A stretch of 64,000 nucleotides of DNA from Streptomyces sp. V4I2 (GTDB lineage Bacteria; Actinomycetota; Actinomycetes; Streptomycetales; Streptomycetaceae): positions 5,766,001-5,830,000 of the forward strand of contig NZ_JAUSZM010000003.1 of the NCBI RefSeq assembly GCF_030817655.1. The letters are read 5' to 3'. Every line of letters starts with the position of its first letter. Position 1 is the first letter of the stretch. The position numbers were made by a program, and so were the translations under genes. Shown here piece by piece: positions 45,638-54,614 of the stretch. Under the pieces are notes generated by a model. The model was not told the origin of the DNA, did no database searches, and saw nothing but the letters and a program-made list of their open reading frames with translations.

Positions 45638-45969
45638 CCACTCCACCCGACGACCGCTCCTTCCGCCGCGAAATGGCCACCGCCTACCGCTCGGGATGGC
45701 ACTTCATCGACCTTGTCACCGCGATCCCCCACGCCGGTGACTCGCTGATGGTGACCGTCTTCGGTGAGCCGGTCGTCGTGACGCGCGACGAGGACGAGGA
45801 CGTACGGGCCTACCGGTGCCTGAGGAAGCCCCGGGGCGCGCCGCAGCCTGTGCGGTGTGCCATTCGGTACGGAATGATCTTTGTGAACCTGGACCAGCGG
45901 GACCATCGACTGGTGGAGTCGGACACTCCGCCCGTAAGGACCATCTCAGCCACCCCCCGCAGTGCCTGA
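45634..45969 (+). CDS. Rieske-like protein with Arg in place of both ligand His
   Basis: 111 residues, ATG overlapping the DVGW peptide stop. SGWHFIDLVTAIPHAGDSLM, VFGEPVVVTRDEDEDVRAYR and YGMIFVNLDQRDHRL follow the start and end of the Rieske domain of ring-hydroxylating oxygenases (typically W..V...P.G....V.G..VV.RD...V.A ... GF-IFVNLD). Between them the cluster motifs CxH and CxxH appear as CLR and CAIR: both Cys kept, both His changed to Arg, with only 12 residues between them. No catalytic oxygenase domain follows. It cannot bind a normal Rieske cluster; whether it binds metal at all is unknown. Confidence 0.6.
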   Translation: MTTPPDDRSFRREMATAYRSGWHFIDLVTAIPHAGDSLMVTVFGEPVVVTRDEDEDVRAYRCLRKPRGAPQPVRCAIRYGMIFVNLDQRDHRLVESDTPPVRTISATPRSA

Positions 45970-46012
45970 CGCGATTCCCCCGTCGTAACAGATCGCTCAG
46001 GTGCTTCCCCCC

Positions 46013-46053
46013 GCAGCGGCGTCACCGTGACCTGAACACGGTGACGCCGCTGC
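46013..46053. terminator. Strong terminator after Rieske-like gene
   Basis: 17-bp perfect stem (GCAGCGGCGTCACCGTG and complement), 7-base loop, then AGTTTTA. It closes the peptide/Rieske-like unit. Confidence 0.9.
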
Positions 46054-46247
46054 AGTTTTACGGGACATTTCCGGGTATCGGGTGAATCGAGGTGTGGCCG
46101 AAAGCGGTCGATCTTGCGTACGGGGCGGGCTTCGGCGGCCCTCAAAGACCGACCGTTCGTCCTCTTTCCCTCGCCCGGTCCCTCGGCCCGGTTCCTGGTC
46201 TGGCCTCTCGGCCCGGCCACCGGCCACCGGCCTCTCGGCCCCGCCCC

Positions 46248-46661
46248 TCAGCCCCGCCCCATCGCCCGCGTCAGTGCGATCTCGATGACCACCCGCGTCG
46301 GGTTCGGGCGCGGTGCGTGCCCGTAGCGCTCCTCGTAGTGGCGCTCCGCCTCCGCGACCTGTTCCGCCTCCGTGCGCACGAGCGCCCGCCCCTCCAGCGT
46401 GGCCCAGCGGCGGCCGTCGACCTGGCAGACCGCGACCAGGGCCCCCGCCGGCCCCGCCGCCAGGATGTTGCGGACCTTGGTGCTCTTCTTGTCCGCGATC
46501 ACCCGAGCCAGACGGCCCTCGGGGTCGTATGTCACTCCGACGGGTACTACGTGCGGGCTGCCGTCCGGGCGTGGTGTGGTCAGGGTGCACAGATGTCGTT
46601 CGCGCCAGAAGCTGAGGTACGGCGCGTTCGGGGCACCCGGGTCCTGAGGGTATGCGGCCAT
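46248..46661 (-). CDS. PPOX-class, probably F420-dependent, pyridoxamine oxidase-like protein
   Basis: 137 residues from ATG 46661. YLSFWRERHLCTLTTPRPDG, HVVPVGVTYDPEGRLARVIA, STKVRNI and CQVDGRRWATLEGRA are typical of the split-barrel flavin/F420-binding TIGR03618 group. Cofactor preference cannot be read directly. Divergent from clpB. Confidence 0.85.
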   Translation of the reverse strand: MAAYPQDPGAPNAPYLSFWRERHLCTLTTPRPDGSPHVVPVGVTYDPEGRLARVIADKKSTKVRNILAAGPAGALVAVCQVDGRRWATLEGRALVRTEAEQVAEAERHYEERYGHAPRPNPTRVVIEIALTRAMGRG

Positions 46662-46700
46662 GGTCCGGAAGTTAGCCGGTCCAGGACCCCCACCGGACAC

Positions 46701-46721
46701 CTTGAGTGGAATAGACTCAAC
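46701..46721. promoter_or_regulatory. HAIR site upstream of clpB
   Basis: CTTGAGT-GGAATAG-ACTCAAC, one mismatch from the HspR consensus, 73 bp before clpB. A further TTGAGT lies at 46736-46741 but its partner half is weak. Confidence 0.9.
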
Positions 46722-46793
46722 TTTGTGTACGTTGATTGAGTCACTGTGAGACGGGACGGCTGACGCAAGGACGCCGAGGAGGAGACAGCGAAC

Positions 46794-49391
46794 GTGGACG
46801 CCGAGCTGACCAACCGGAGCCGGGACGCCATCAACGCGGCCGGCAACCGGGCCGTGACCGAGGGGCACCCGGACCTCACCCCGGCCCATCTGCTCCTGGC
46901 GCTGCTGCAGGGGCAGGAGAACGAGAACATCGTCGATCTGCTGGCCGCCGTCGACGCCGACCAGGCCGCCGTGCGGGTCGGCGCCGAGAAAGTGCTGGCC
47001 TCGCTGCCCAGCGTGACCGGGTCCACCGTCGCGCCCCCGCAGCCCAACCGCGAACTGCTCGCCGTGATCGCGGACGCCCAGGAGCGGGCCAGGGACCTCG
47101 GCGACGAGTACCTCTCCACCGAGCACCTGCTGATCGGCATCGCCGCGAAGGGCGGCCCGGCCGGGGACGTACTCTCCGGGCAGGGGGCCACGGCGAAGAA
47201 GCTGTCGGAGGCCTTCCAGAAGGCAAGGGGAGGACGCCGCGTGACCACCGCCGACCCCGAGGGCCAGTACAAGGCCCTGGAGAAGTTCGGGACCGACTTC
47301 ACCGCCGCCGCGCGGGAGGGCAAGCTCGATCCCGTCATCGGGCGGGACCAGGAGATCCGCCGCGTGGTGCAGGTGCTGTCCCGCCGGACCAAGAACAACC
47401 CCGTGCTCATCGGTGAGCCCGGCGTCGGCAAGACCGCCGTGGTCGAAGGGCTCGCCCAGCGGATCATCAAGGGCGACGTGCCCGAGTCCCTCAAGAACAA
47501 GCGGCTCGTCGCGCTCGACATCAGCGCCATGGTCGCCGGGGCGAAGTACCGCGGTGAGTTCGAGGAGCGGCTGAAGACCGTCCTCGCGGAGATCAAGGAC
47601 TCCGACGGGCAGGTCATCACCTTCATCGACGAGCTGCACACCGTCGTGGGCGCCGGAGCCGGCGGGGACTCCTCGATGGACGCCGGCAACATGCTCAAGC
47701 CCATGCTCGCCCGCGGTGAGCTGCGCATGGTCGGCGCCACGACCCTGGACGAGTACCGCGAGCGGATCGAGAAGGATCCGGCCCTGGAGCGCCGCTTCCA
47801 GCAGGTGCTGGTCGCCGAGCCGAGCGTCGAGGACACCATCGCCATCCTGCGCGGGCTCAAGGGCCGCTACGAGGCCCACCACAAGGTCGTGATCGCGGAC
47901 AGCGCGCTGGTCGCGGCCGCGACGCTCTCCGACCGGTACATCACCTCCCGCTTCCTCCCCGACAAGGCCATCGACCTGGTCGACGAGGCGGCCTCCCGCC
48001 TCCGCATGGAGATCGACTCCTCGCCCCTGGAGATCGACGAACTCCAGCGCGGCGTCGACCGGCTGAAGATGGAGGAGCTCGCGCTGGTCAAGGAGACAGA
48101 CCCGGCCTCGCGGGAGCGGCTGGAGCGGCTGCGGCGCGATCTCGCCGACAAGGAGGAGGAGCTGCGGGGCCTGACCGCCCGCTGGGAGAAGGAGAAGCAG
48201 TCCCTCAACCGCGTCGGCGAGCTGAAGGAGAAGCTCGACGAACTGCGGGGCCAGGCCGAACGGGCCCAGCGCGACGGCGACTTCGACACCGCCTCCAAGC
48301 TGCTGTACGGCGAGATCCCCACCCTGGAACGGGACTTGGAGGCCGCCTCGCAGGCCGAGGAGGAAGCCTCCAAGGACACCATGGTCAAGGAGGAGGTCGG
48401 CGCCGACGACATCGCCGACACCGTCGCCGCCTGGACCGGCATTCCCGCCGGGCGCCTCATGGAGGGCGAGACGCAGAAACTCCTGCGCATGGAGGAGGAG
48501 TTGGGCCGTCGCCTCATCGGGCAGAAGGAGGCCGTGCAGGCCGTGTCGGACGCCGTACGGCGCACCCGCGCCGGCATCGCGGACCCCGACCGCCCGACCG
48601 GCTCCTTCCTCTTCCTCGGCCCCACCGGCGTCGGCAAGACCGAACTCGCCAAGGCCCTCGCCGACTTCCTGTTCGACGACGAGCGGGCCATGGTCCGCAT
48701 CGACATGAGCGAGTACGGCGAGAAGCACACCGTGTCCCGGCTCGTCGGCGCCCCTCCCGGCTACGTCGGCTACGAGGAGGGCGGCCAGCTCACGGAGGCG
48801 GTGCGGCGGCGGCCGTACAGCGTCGTCCTGCTCGACGAGGTCGAGAAGGCGCACCCGGAGGTCTTCGACATCCTCCTCCAGGTGCTGGACGACGGCCGCC
48901 TGACGGACGGCCAGGGCCGAACGGTGGACTTCCGCAACACGATCCTGGTCCTCACCTCGAACCTGGGCAGCCAGTTCCTCGTCGACCCGATCACGAGCGA
49001 GGCGGAGAAGAAGGAGCAGGTGCTGGAGGTGGTCCGGTCCTCCTTCAAGCCGGAGTTCCTCAACCGGCTCGACGACCTGGTCGTCTTCTCGGCCCTGACG
49101 AAGGACGAGCTGAGCCGGATCGCCCGCCTCCAGATCGACCGCCTCGCGGTGCGCCTCGCCGAGCGCCGCCTCACCCTGGAGGTCAGCGAGGACGCTCTGG
49201 CCTGGCTCGCGACCGAGGGCATGGACCCGGCCTACGGCGCCCGCCCGCTGCGCCGCCTCGTCCAGACCGCCATCGGCGACCGGCTCGCCAAGGAGATCCT
49301 CTCCGGCGAGATCAAGGACGGCGACACGGTCCGGGTGGACACGTTCGGGGACGGCCTGATCGTCGGGCCGTCGACCGGCAAGACGCTCTGA
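46794..49391 (+). CDS. clpB: ATP-dependent chaperone ClpB (Hsp100)
   Basis: 865 residues, GTG start after AGGAGGAGA. Protein disaggregase working with DnaK/J. N-domain to about 145; first AAA+ module with GEPGVGKTAVVEGLAQ (~residue 206); a long coiled-coil M domain (~400-520) needed for disaggregation; second AAA+ with GPTGVGKTELAKALAD (~609) and VVLLDEVEKAHPEVF; C-terminal DPAYGARPLRRLVQ. Under HspR control by the HAIR box. Confidence 0.99.
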   Translation: MDAELTNRSRDAINAAGNRAVTEGHPDLTPAHLLLALLQGQENENIVDLLAAVDADQAAVRVGAEKVLASLPSVTGSTVAPPQPNRELLAVIADAQERARDLGDEYLSTEHLLIGIAAKGGPAGDVLSGQGATAKKLSEAFQKARGGRRVTTADPEGQYKALEKFGTDFTAAAREGKLDPVIGRDQEIRRVVQVLSRRTKNNPVLIGEPGVGKTAVVEGLAQRIIKGDVPESLKNKRLVALDISAMVAGAKYRGEFEERLKTVLAEIKDSDGQVITFIDELHTVVGAGAGGDSSMDAGNMLKPMLARGELRMVGATTLDEYRERIEKDPALERRFQQVLVAEPSVEDTIAILRGLKGRYEAHHKVVIADSALVAAATLSDRYITSRFLPDKAIDLVDEAASRLRMEIDSSPLEIDELQRGVDRLKMEELALVKETDPASRERLERLRRDLADKEEELRGLTARWEKEKQSLNRVGELKEKLDELRGQAERAQRDGDFDTASKLLYGEIPTLERDLEAASQAEEEASKDTMVKEEVGADDIADTVAAWTGIPAGRLMEGETQKLLRMEEELGRRLIGQKEAVQAVSDAVRRTRAGIADPDRPTGSFLFLGPTGVGKTELAKALADFLFDDERAMVRIDMSEYGEKHTVSRLVGAPPGYVGYEEGGQLTEAVRRRPYSVVLLDEVEKAHPEVFDILLQVLDDGRLTDGQGRTVDFRNTILVLTSNLGSQFLVDPITSEAEKKEQVLEVVRSSFKPEFLNRLDDLVVFSALTKDELSRIARLQIDRLAVRLAERRLTLEVSEDALAWLATEGMDPAYGARPLRRLVQTAIGDRLAKEILSGEIKDGDTVRVDTFGDGLIVGPSTGKTL

Positions 49392-49440
49392 GCGGACGAA
49401 CGGCACGGGCGGGGTGGCCGGTCTTCCCGGCCCCCGCCCG

Positions 49441-49970
<530 letters not shown>

Positions 49971-50129
49971 GAGTTCCCCCTTCGCCGGGTACCCGTCGGT
50001 ACCTGCTTGCTGCACCTGCTTCCTGCTGACCGGATCATGTCAGCCCGTGGCTCACAGACTCGCCTGGGCTTGCCACCCCCCTCCCCGCATGGGGGAGGAT
50101 GGCAGGATCCGTACGAAGGGAAAATCACG

Positions 50130-50657
50130 GTGACCATCGACCCGTCCTCGATTCCGAACTTCGGGGGCCAGCCCGAGCCGCAGCCGTCAGGTCCGGCGGG
50201 CCCCGTCGTCCCGGATCAGGACCTCGTGAAACAGCTCCTCGACCAGATGGAGCTGAAGTATGTCGTCGACGACGAGGGTGACCTCGCGGCGCCGTGGGAG
50301 CAGTTCCGTACGTACTTCATGTTCCGTGGTGAGGGTGACCAGCAGGTCTTCTCGGTGCGGACGTTCTACGACCGCCCCCACAAGATCGACGAGAAGCCTC
50401 TGCTGCTGGAGTCCATCGACGACTGGAACCGGCGCACCCTGTGGCCCAAGGTCTACACGCACACGCATGACGACGGCACCGTCCGTCTGATCGGCGAGGC
50501 GCAGATGCTGATCGGCACCGGCGTCAGCCTGGAGCACTTCGTCTCCTCCACGGTCAGCTGGGTGCGGGCCGCCATCGAGTTCGACAAGTGGCTCGTCGAG
50601 CAGCTCGGCCTTGAGCAGGAGGTCAACGAGGCGGAGAAGCCCGAAGAGGACGAGTAG
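50130..50657 (+). CDS. YbjN domain-containing protein
   Basis: 175 residues from GTG 50130 (GAAGGGAAAA upstream). YbjN fold: LVKQLLDQMELKYVVDDEGD, FRTYFMFRGEGDQQVFSVRT, LESIDDWNRRTLWPKVYTHT, VSLEHFVSSTVSWVRAAIEF. These are cytoplasmic proteins of unknown biochemical function related to type III secretion chaperones. Acidic tail. Confidence 0.88.
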   Translation: MTIDPSSIPNFGGQPEPQPSGPAGPVVPDQDLVKQLLDQMELKYVVDDEGDLAAPWEQFRTYFMFRGEGDQQVFSVRTFYDRPHKIDEKPLLLESIDDWNRRTLWPKVYTHTHDDGTVRLIGEAQMLIGTGVSLEHFVSSTVSWVRAAIEFDKWLVEQLGLEQEVNEAEKPEEDE

Positions 50658-50701
50658 TCCCCCCGGGCCCGTAACGGCCTGTACCGCCCGTAGCGGCGAA
50701 A

Positions 50702-50755
50702 GAGAGCCCGGCCAGGGCGCCGACCACCACGGTCGCGTGCCAGGGCCGGGCTCTC
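50702..50755. terminator. Terminator between YbjN gene and ATPase remnant
   Basis: GAGAGCCCGGCC / GGCCGGGCTCTC, 12-bp perfect outer stem with a 30-base loop, between convergent genes. Confidence 0.7.
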
Positions 50756-50782
50756 GCCGTCCACAGCCTGTGGGAAACCTGG

Positions 50783-51306
50783 TCAGCCCGCGGACCTCGC
50801 TGCCGCCTCGACGGCTACCTCCGCCCATACCGTCTTGCCTACGGGCCGGCGAGGCGCCGACCCCCAGCGCACGGCCAGGACGTCCACCAGGAGAAGTCCT
50901 CGACCCGACTCGCCCTCCGGGTACGACGACGGCGGGGCCGTGGGCGGCTGCTTCGCGGCGGCGTCCGCGACCTCGATGCGAACGAGGCCCGCGCAGCCAC
51001 GTCGAGGGCGAGCCGGAGGCCGAAGTCGCGTCCCGGAACCCGGCCGTGCTGTACGGCGTTCGCGGTGAGTTCGCCGACGACGAGGGCGACCGCGCACGAG
51101 ACGTCCGACGCCGGCGGGTAGCCCCACACCTCCATGCGCCGGACGGCGAGGTGTCGGGCGAGGTGCGCGCCCCGCGGCGAGCAAACGAACTGCTCGGCGA
51201 ACACGGGAAGTTCGCGTGCTTCGTCGACGAGCGCGGCGGTTTCCGCCGCAACGGGCGCGGCGCTCCGCCCTGGCTCGTCTCCCGGGGTGGTCGTTCCTGT
51301 CAGCAC
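50783..51306 (-). pseudogene. ATP-binding (anti-sigma type) HATPase, frameshifted
   Basis: One frame from ATG 51306 gives PVFAEQFVCSPRGAHLARHL, VVGELTANAVQHGRVPGRDF and GLRLALDVA. A second frame then continues GLVRIEVADAAAKQPP, SGRGLLLVDVLAVRWGS and KTVWAEV to a stop at 50783. The shift falls near 50990-51000 (a missing base around gctgcgcggg). Together they would make a complete ATPase of the RsbW-like group. It is next to the fused XRE/DUF397 gene, mirroring the intact triad at 34.7-36.5 kb. Confidence 0.85.
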
Positions 51307-51452
51307 GGCTTGTCCGTCCTTGTCTGTCGAGCTGAGGCGTCCCGCGGCGAATGCGAGTCGTCACGTTCCGTGCTCAAGAGTCGACCGATCGCCCTACGCT
51401 CGACAGGTGACACAGCCTTACTTTTCAACCCGTAAGGAACGGAAGTGACGCC

Positions 51453-51803
51453 TTGGCCAACGGAATTGACCCCAGTGCGTCGATGGCGGCGCTGTTCGGC
51501 GCGCGGGTACGCAGGCTCCGTACGGCGGCCGGACTGACGCAGGCCGAGCTTGGCGACAAGACGCACGTGGTGAGCACGCGGATCACGCAGATCGAGCGGG
51601 CGTCCGGGGCGAAGCCGACGCTGGAACTGGCGCGTGCGCTCAATCAGGCAGGGGGCGACTGCGTGGAGGTGGCCGACGGGTTCCGAACGGCCGTCGTCCC
51701 CGTCCGTGACAGCAAGGTCCCGCACGGTCCGGCGCTGTGCTTCGAAGCCGCCTCCTGGGCCGCCTTCATAGGTGAGTTGAAGGCCGGCCGCCACCGTTCC
51801 TGA
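51453..51803 (+). CDS. XRE HTH fused to DUF397 (chimera by deletion)
   Basis: 116 residues from TTG 51453 (GGAAG 7 bases upstream). N-terminus: FGARVRRLRTAAGLTQAELG and STRITQIERASG, an XRE HTH. From about residue 69 the sequence turns into the C-terminal part of a DUF397 protein: GDCVEVADGF, VPVRDSKVPHGPALCFEAAS, WAAFIGELKAG. Normally these are two genes (about 280 and 65 residues). An in-frame deletion removing the DUF5753 domain and the DUF397 start explains the fusion. Function is doubtful. Confidence 0.75.
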   Translation: MANGIDPSASMAALFGARVRRLRTAAGLTQAELGDKTHVVSTRITQIERASGAKPTLELARALNQAGGDCVEVADGFRTAVVPVRDSKVPHGPALCFEAASWAAFIGELKAGRHRS

Positions 51804-52084
51804 GTTGGCCGGGACCCGGCCACCGTCCGCGTTCCGGGCTCGCCGGGCCCTTGTCCGCGAGGGTCCGGCGGGCCACTGACCTCCTGAAAGAACCGGGAGA
51901 AAGAACTACCCGCCCACCCACCCTCCCCGCCCGCGAAGCCCGCGTCACCCGTCCGAGTGACTGGCTTGCAGGGGCGGGATACGGGCGGTTACGTTCGCCG
52001 CGACAACCGCAAACAGATACGGCCCCCGGCCGGGACTGGCATCCCGAACGAGGGCCTGACCAACCAGGAAGTAGCACCTTCCCG

Positions 52085-52498
52085 ATGGCTGACCCGCAGT
52101 CTAACGCGCCCCTGCGCGCCGACGCCGGAGCACCAACCTCCGGCGTGATTCACGTACGCACCCGCCTCACGGCCGACTTCACCGTGATCTCCAACGCCCT
52201 CGCCCAGCGACGCGGCAGCGCGGTCACGATCGGCGTCGCGGTGTACATCCTCTCCCTGCCCACCGGCACCCCCGTGACCATCGCCGCCCTGTGCGAGCAC
52301 TTCACCGAGGGCGAGATCCTCATCTCGCGGGCGCTCAGGGAACTCGAAGCGGCCGGATACCTGGAGCGCCGCCGCGAGCGACTGTCCACCGGGCAGATCC
52401 GCACCCGCACGTACTTTTACGACGTCCCCGGCGGCGATCCGCATCGCCAGCACGCGGCGGATGCGGGTGCTGGATCATGCGGCGCAGTGCCTCGGTGA
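52085..52498 (+). pseudogene. Helix-turn-helix protein, C-terminally truncated
   Basis: 137 residues from ATG 52085. TRLTADFTVISNALAQRRGS, VTIAALCEHFTEGEILISRA and LRELEAAGYLERRRERL form a winged helix of a streptomycete HTH family that is usually about 270-300 residues long with a Cys-rich end. Here the conserved part stops at FYDVPGG and a short unrelated tail follows, adjoining the aminotransferase gene. Probably broken. Confidence 0.6.
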
Positions 52499-52521
52499 CC
52501 AGGTGGGGGGTCTCGTGGCTG

Positions 52522-53712
52522 TTAGGCGGCCAGCGTCTTGAGTCGGGAGGCCGCCTCCTCCAGCACGCCTGTCCGCTTGCAGAACGCGAAGCGGACAAAG
52601 GGTGCGCCCTGCTCACGGTGGTCGTAGAAGACCGCGTTGGGGATCGCGACCACCCCGCAGCGCTCCGGCAGCGCACGGCAGAAGGCGAAACCGTCGCTCT
52701 CACCAAGGGGCCGGATGTCGGTGGTGATGAAGTACGTGCCGGCCGGGCGGAAGACCTTGAAGCCCGCCCGCTCCAGGCCGCCCGCGAGCAGGTCCCGTTT
52801 GGCCAGCATGTCCGCGCGGAAGTCCGCGAAGTACGAGTCGGGCAGGCGCAGGGCCTCGGCGACGGCGTACTGGAAGGGCCCCGAGGTGACGTACGTCAGA
52901 TACTGCTTCGCCGAGCGGACGGCCGCCACCAGCCCCGGGGCCGCCGTCACCCACCCCACCTTCCAGCCGGTGAACGAGAACGTCTTGCCGGCCGAGCCGA
53001 TCGACACCGTCCGCTCGCGCATCCCCGGGAGGGTCGCCAGCGGCACGTGCTCGGCCTCGTCGAAGACCAGGTGCTCGTACACCTCGTCCGTCACCACGAG
53101 CAGGTCGCGCTCGACGGCCAGCTCGGCGATCGCGGTGAGCTCCTCGCGGGTGAGGACGGTGCCGGTCGGGTTGTGCGGGGTGTTGATCAGCAGCAGCCGG
53201 GTGCGGTCCGTGACGGCGGCGCGCAGCTCGTCGAGGTCGAGACGGAAGCTTCCCTCGTACGGGCGCAGGGTGACCGGCACGCGCGTGCCGCCCGCCATCG
53301 CGATGCAGGCCGCGTACGAGTCGTAGTACGGCTCCAGGGCGACCACCTCGTCACCCGGCTCCACCAGCCCCAGCAGCGCGGCGGCGATGGCCTCGGTCGC
53401 GCCCGCGGTGACCAGCACCTCCGTGTCCGGCTCGTACGACAGGCCGTACCGGTGTTCCTGGTGCGCGGCGATCGCCGTCCGCAGCTCGGGAACGCCCGGG
53501 CCCGGCGGGTACTGGTTGCCGCGGCCGTCGCGCAGCGCCCGCACGGCCGCCTCCCTGACCTCCTCGGGCCCGTCCGTGTCGGGGAAACCCTGACCCAGGT
53601 TGATCGATCCGGTCTGCAGGGCCAGGGCGGACATCTCCGCGAAGATCGTCGTCCCGAACTCGGCGAGCCGGCGGTTGAGGAGGGGGCGTGCGCTGGAGGT
53701 CATGCCGGTCAT
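52522..53712 (-). CDS. PLP-dependent class I/II aminotransferase
   Basis: 396 residues. NLGQGFPDTDGPEEV and NQYPPGPGVPELR open the fold; LLINTPHNPTGTVL and VVTDEVYEHLVFDE bind the cofactor; SIGSAGKTFSFTGWKVGW carries the Schiff-base Lys. Closest to the kynurenine/glutamine transaminase and mycobacterial DapC (Rv0858c) group. Substrate is uncertain: N-succinyl-diaminopimelate (lysine pathway) or kynurenine/aromatic amino acids. kynA-kynU lie 9-10 kb away but not in the same unit. Confidence 0.93.
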   Translation of the reverse strand: MTGMTSSARPLLNRRLAEFGTTIFAEMSALALQTGSINLGQGFPDTDGPEEVREAAVRALRDGRGNQYPPGPGVPELRTAIAAHQEHRYGLSYEPDTEVLVTAGATEAIAAALLGLVEPGDEVVALEPYYDSYAACIAMAGGTRVPVTLRPYEGSFRLDLDELRAAVTDRTRLLLINTPHNPTGTVLTREELTAIAELAVERDLLVVTDEVYEHLVFDEAEHVPLATLPGMRERTVSIGSAGKTFSFTGWKVGWVTAAPGLVAAVRSAKQYLTYVTSGPFQYAVAEALRLPDSYFADFRADMLAKRDLLAGGLERAGFKVFRPAGTYFITTDIRPLGESDGFAFCRALPERCGVVAIPNAVFYDHREQGAPFVRFAFCKRTGVLEEAASRLKTLAA

Positions 53713-53841
53713 CCTGCGCCCAAGCTCTGGAGTTCCTCAACTCTGCTTTGGGCGGGGTGAGGGAGGGGCATCTCCACGGCACGCACCAAGCGAGGCGCCC
53801 ACGGGGGGCCGCTTCGGGGGAATCGGAAGGAGGGTGACGCC

Positions 53842-54177
53842 ATGGTCATCGGCATCATCCTGGCGATCGTCTGCTTCGTCCTTGTCGGGACGCTCATCGC
53901 CATCGGCGCCGGCCGCCGGCGCCACACGGTACGACCGGCGGGCCGCGGTGGTGGCCACGGCCGGCGGTCGTCGGGTGGCAGCCACAACAGCAGCGCCGGC
54001 GACAGCAGCTGGTGGGTCGCGAGCGGCATGGGCGGCATCGGCGACAGCGGCTCGGGGTCGTCCGACGGCGGCTCGTCCGGCGGCCACTCCTGCGGCGGTG
54101 GCAGCTCGTCGTCCTGCGGGGGCGGCTCGTCGTCCTGCGGTGGCGGCGGGGGCGGATGCGGCGGAGGAGGCAGCTGA
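53842..54177 (+). CDS. Small Gly/Ser/Cys-rich membrane-anchored protein
   Basis: 111 residues; GGAGG upstream. One N-terminal transmembrane helix (IGIILAIVCFVLVGTLIAIG) then a low-complexity tail of Gly, Ser and Cys. Five Cys occur in CGGG and SCGGG units, ending GGGCGGGGS. Tails like this are seen on some streptomycete envelope proteins; function unknown. Confidence 0.6.
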   Translation: MVIGIILAIVCFVLVGTLIAIGAGRRRHTVRPAGRGGGHGRRSSGGSHNSSAGDSSWWVASGMGGIGDSGSGSSDGGSSGGHSCGGGSSSSCGGGSSSCGGGGGGCGGGGS

Positions 54178-54614
54178 CACGGGGCAGCTGAGCTCCTCCG
54201 AGGAGGAACCGCATCCGCACCGGGGGACGGGGGACGGGGGAAGCGGGGGAGACGGGGGCGCGGACACCGACCGGGTCGGTCTCCGCGCCCCCGTCCCGTG
54301 TGCCGCGCCCGGTGTGCATAACAGAGCTCCGGCGCACGCTCCGGCCGCCCCGGCGCACGCCGTGGTTGAACAGTTGAGCTGTGGAGCCCTCTGAGGGATG
54401 GAAACCCCACGAAGTTGGGTAAAAACCCTGTGACGGCGCCACAGTTCATGATTCCCTCTAAATCACCAACGCGGCCCCGGGTGCTGTCGGCAGGACATCC
54501 CGCGGACACCCGACCCGACACTCCGACCGGGCCGACCGGGCCGAATTCCCGGGTGCCGACCGGGGTGCGCCGGAACCACACCTCCCTTTCTTTGCGTGCT
54601 AGCGGAGCCGACCC
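54178..54614. other. Intergenic region with terminator
   Basis: Contains the hairpin at 54251-54295, the leader of the DUF2617 gene and nothing else I recognise. A weak dyad CTGTG-N7-CACAG is at about 54429-54445. Confidence 0.5.
54251..54295. terminator. Terminator hairpin
   Basis: GACGGGGGCGCGGA and exact complement, with an inner CCGAC/GTCGG pairing. Follows the Gly/Cys-rich gene. Confidence 0.8.

Noticed and set aside
46248..49406. 1052-codon open frame antisense to clpB
   Set aside because: It is a GC-rich shadow. Only its last 137 codons (46248-46661) form a real protein (PPOX family); the rest mirrors clpB on the other strand.
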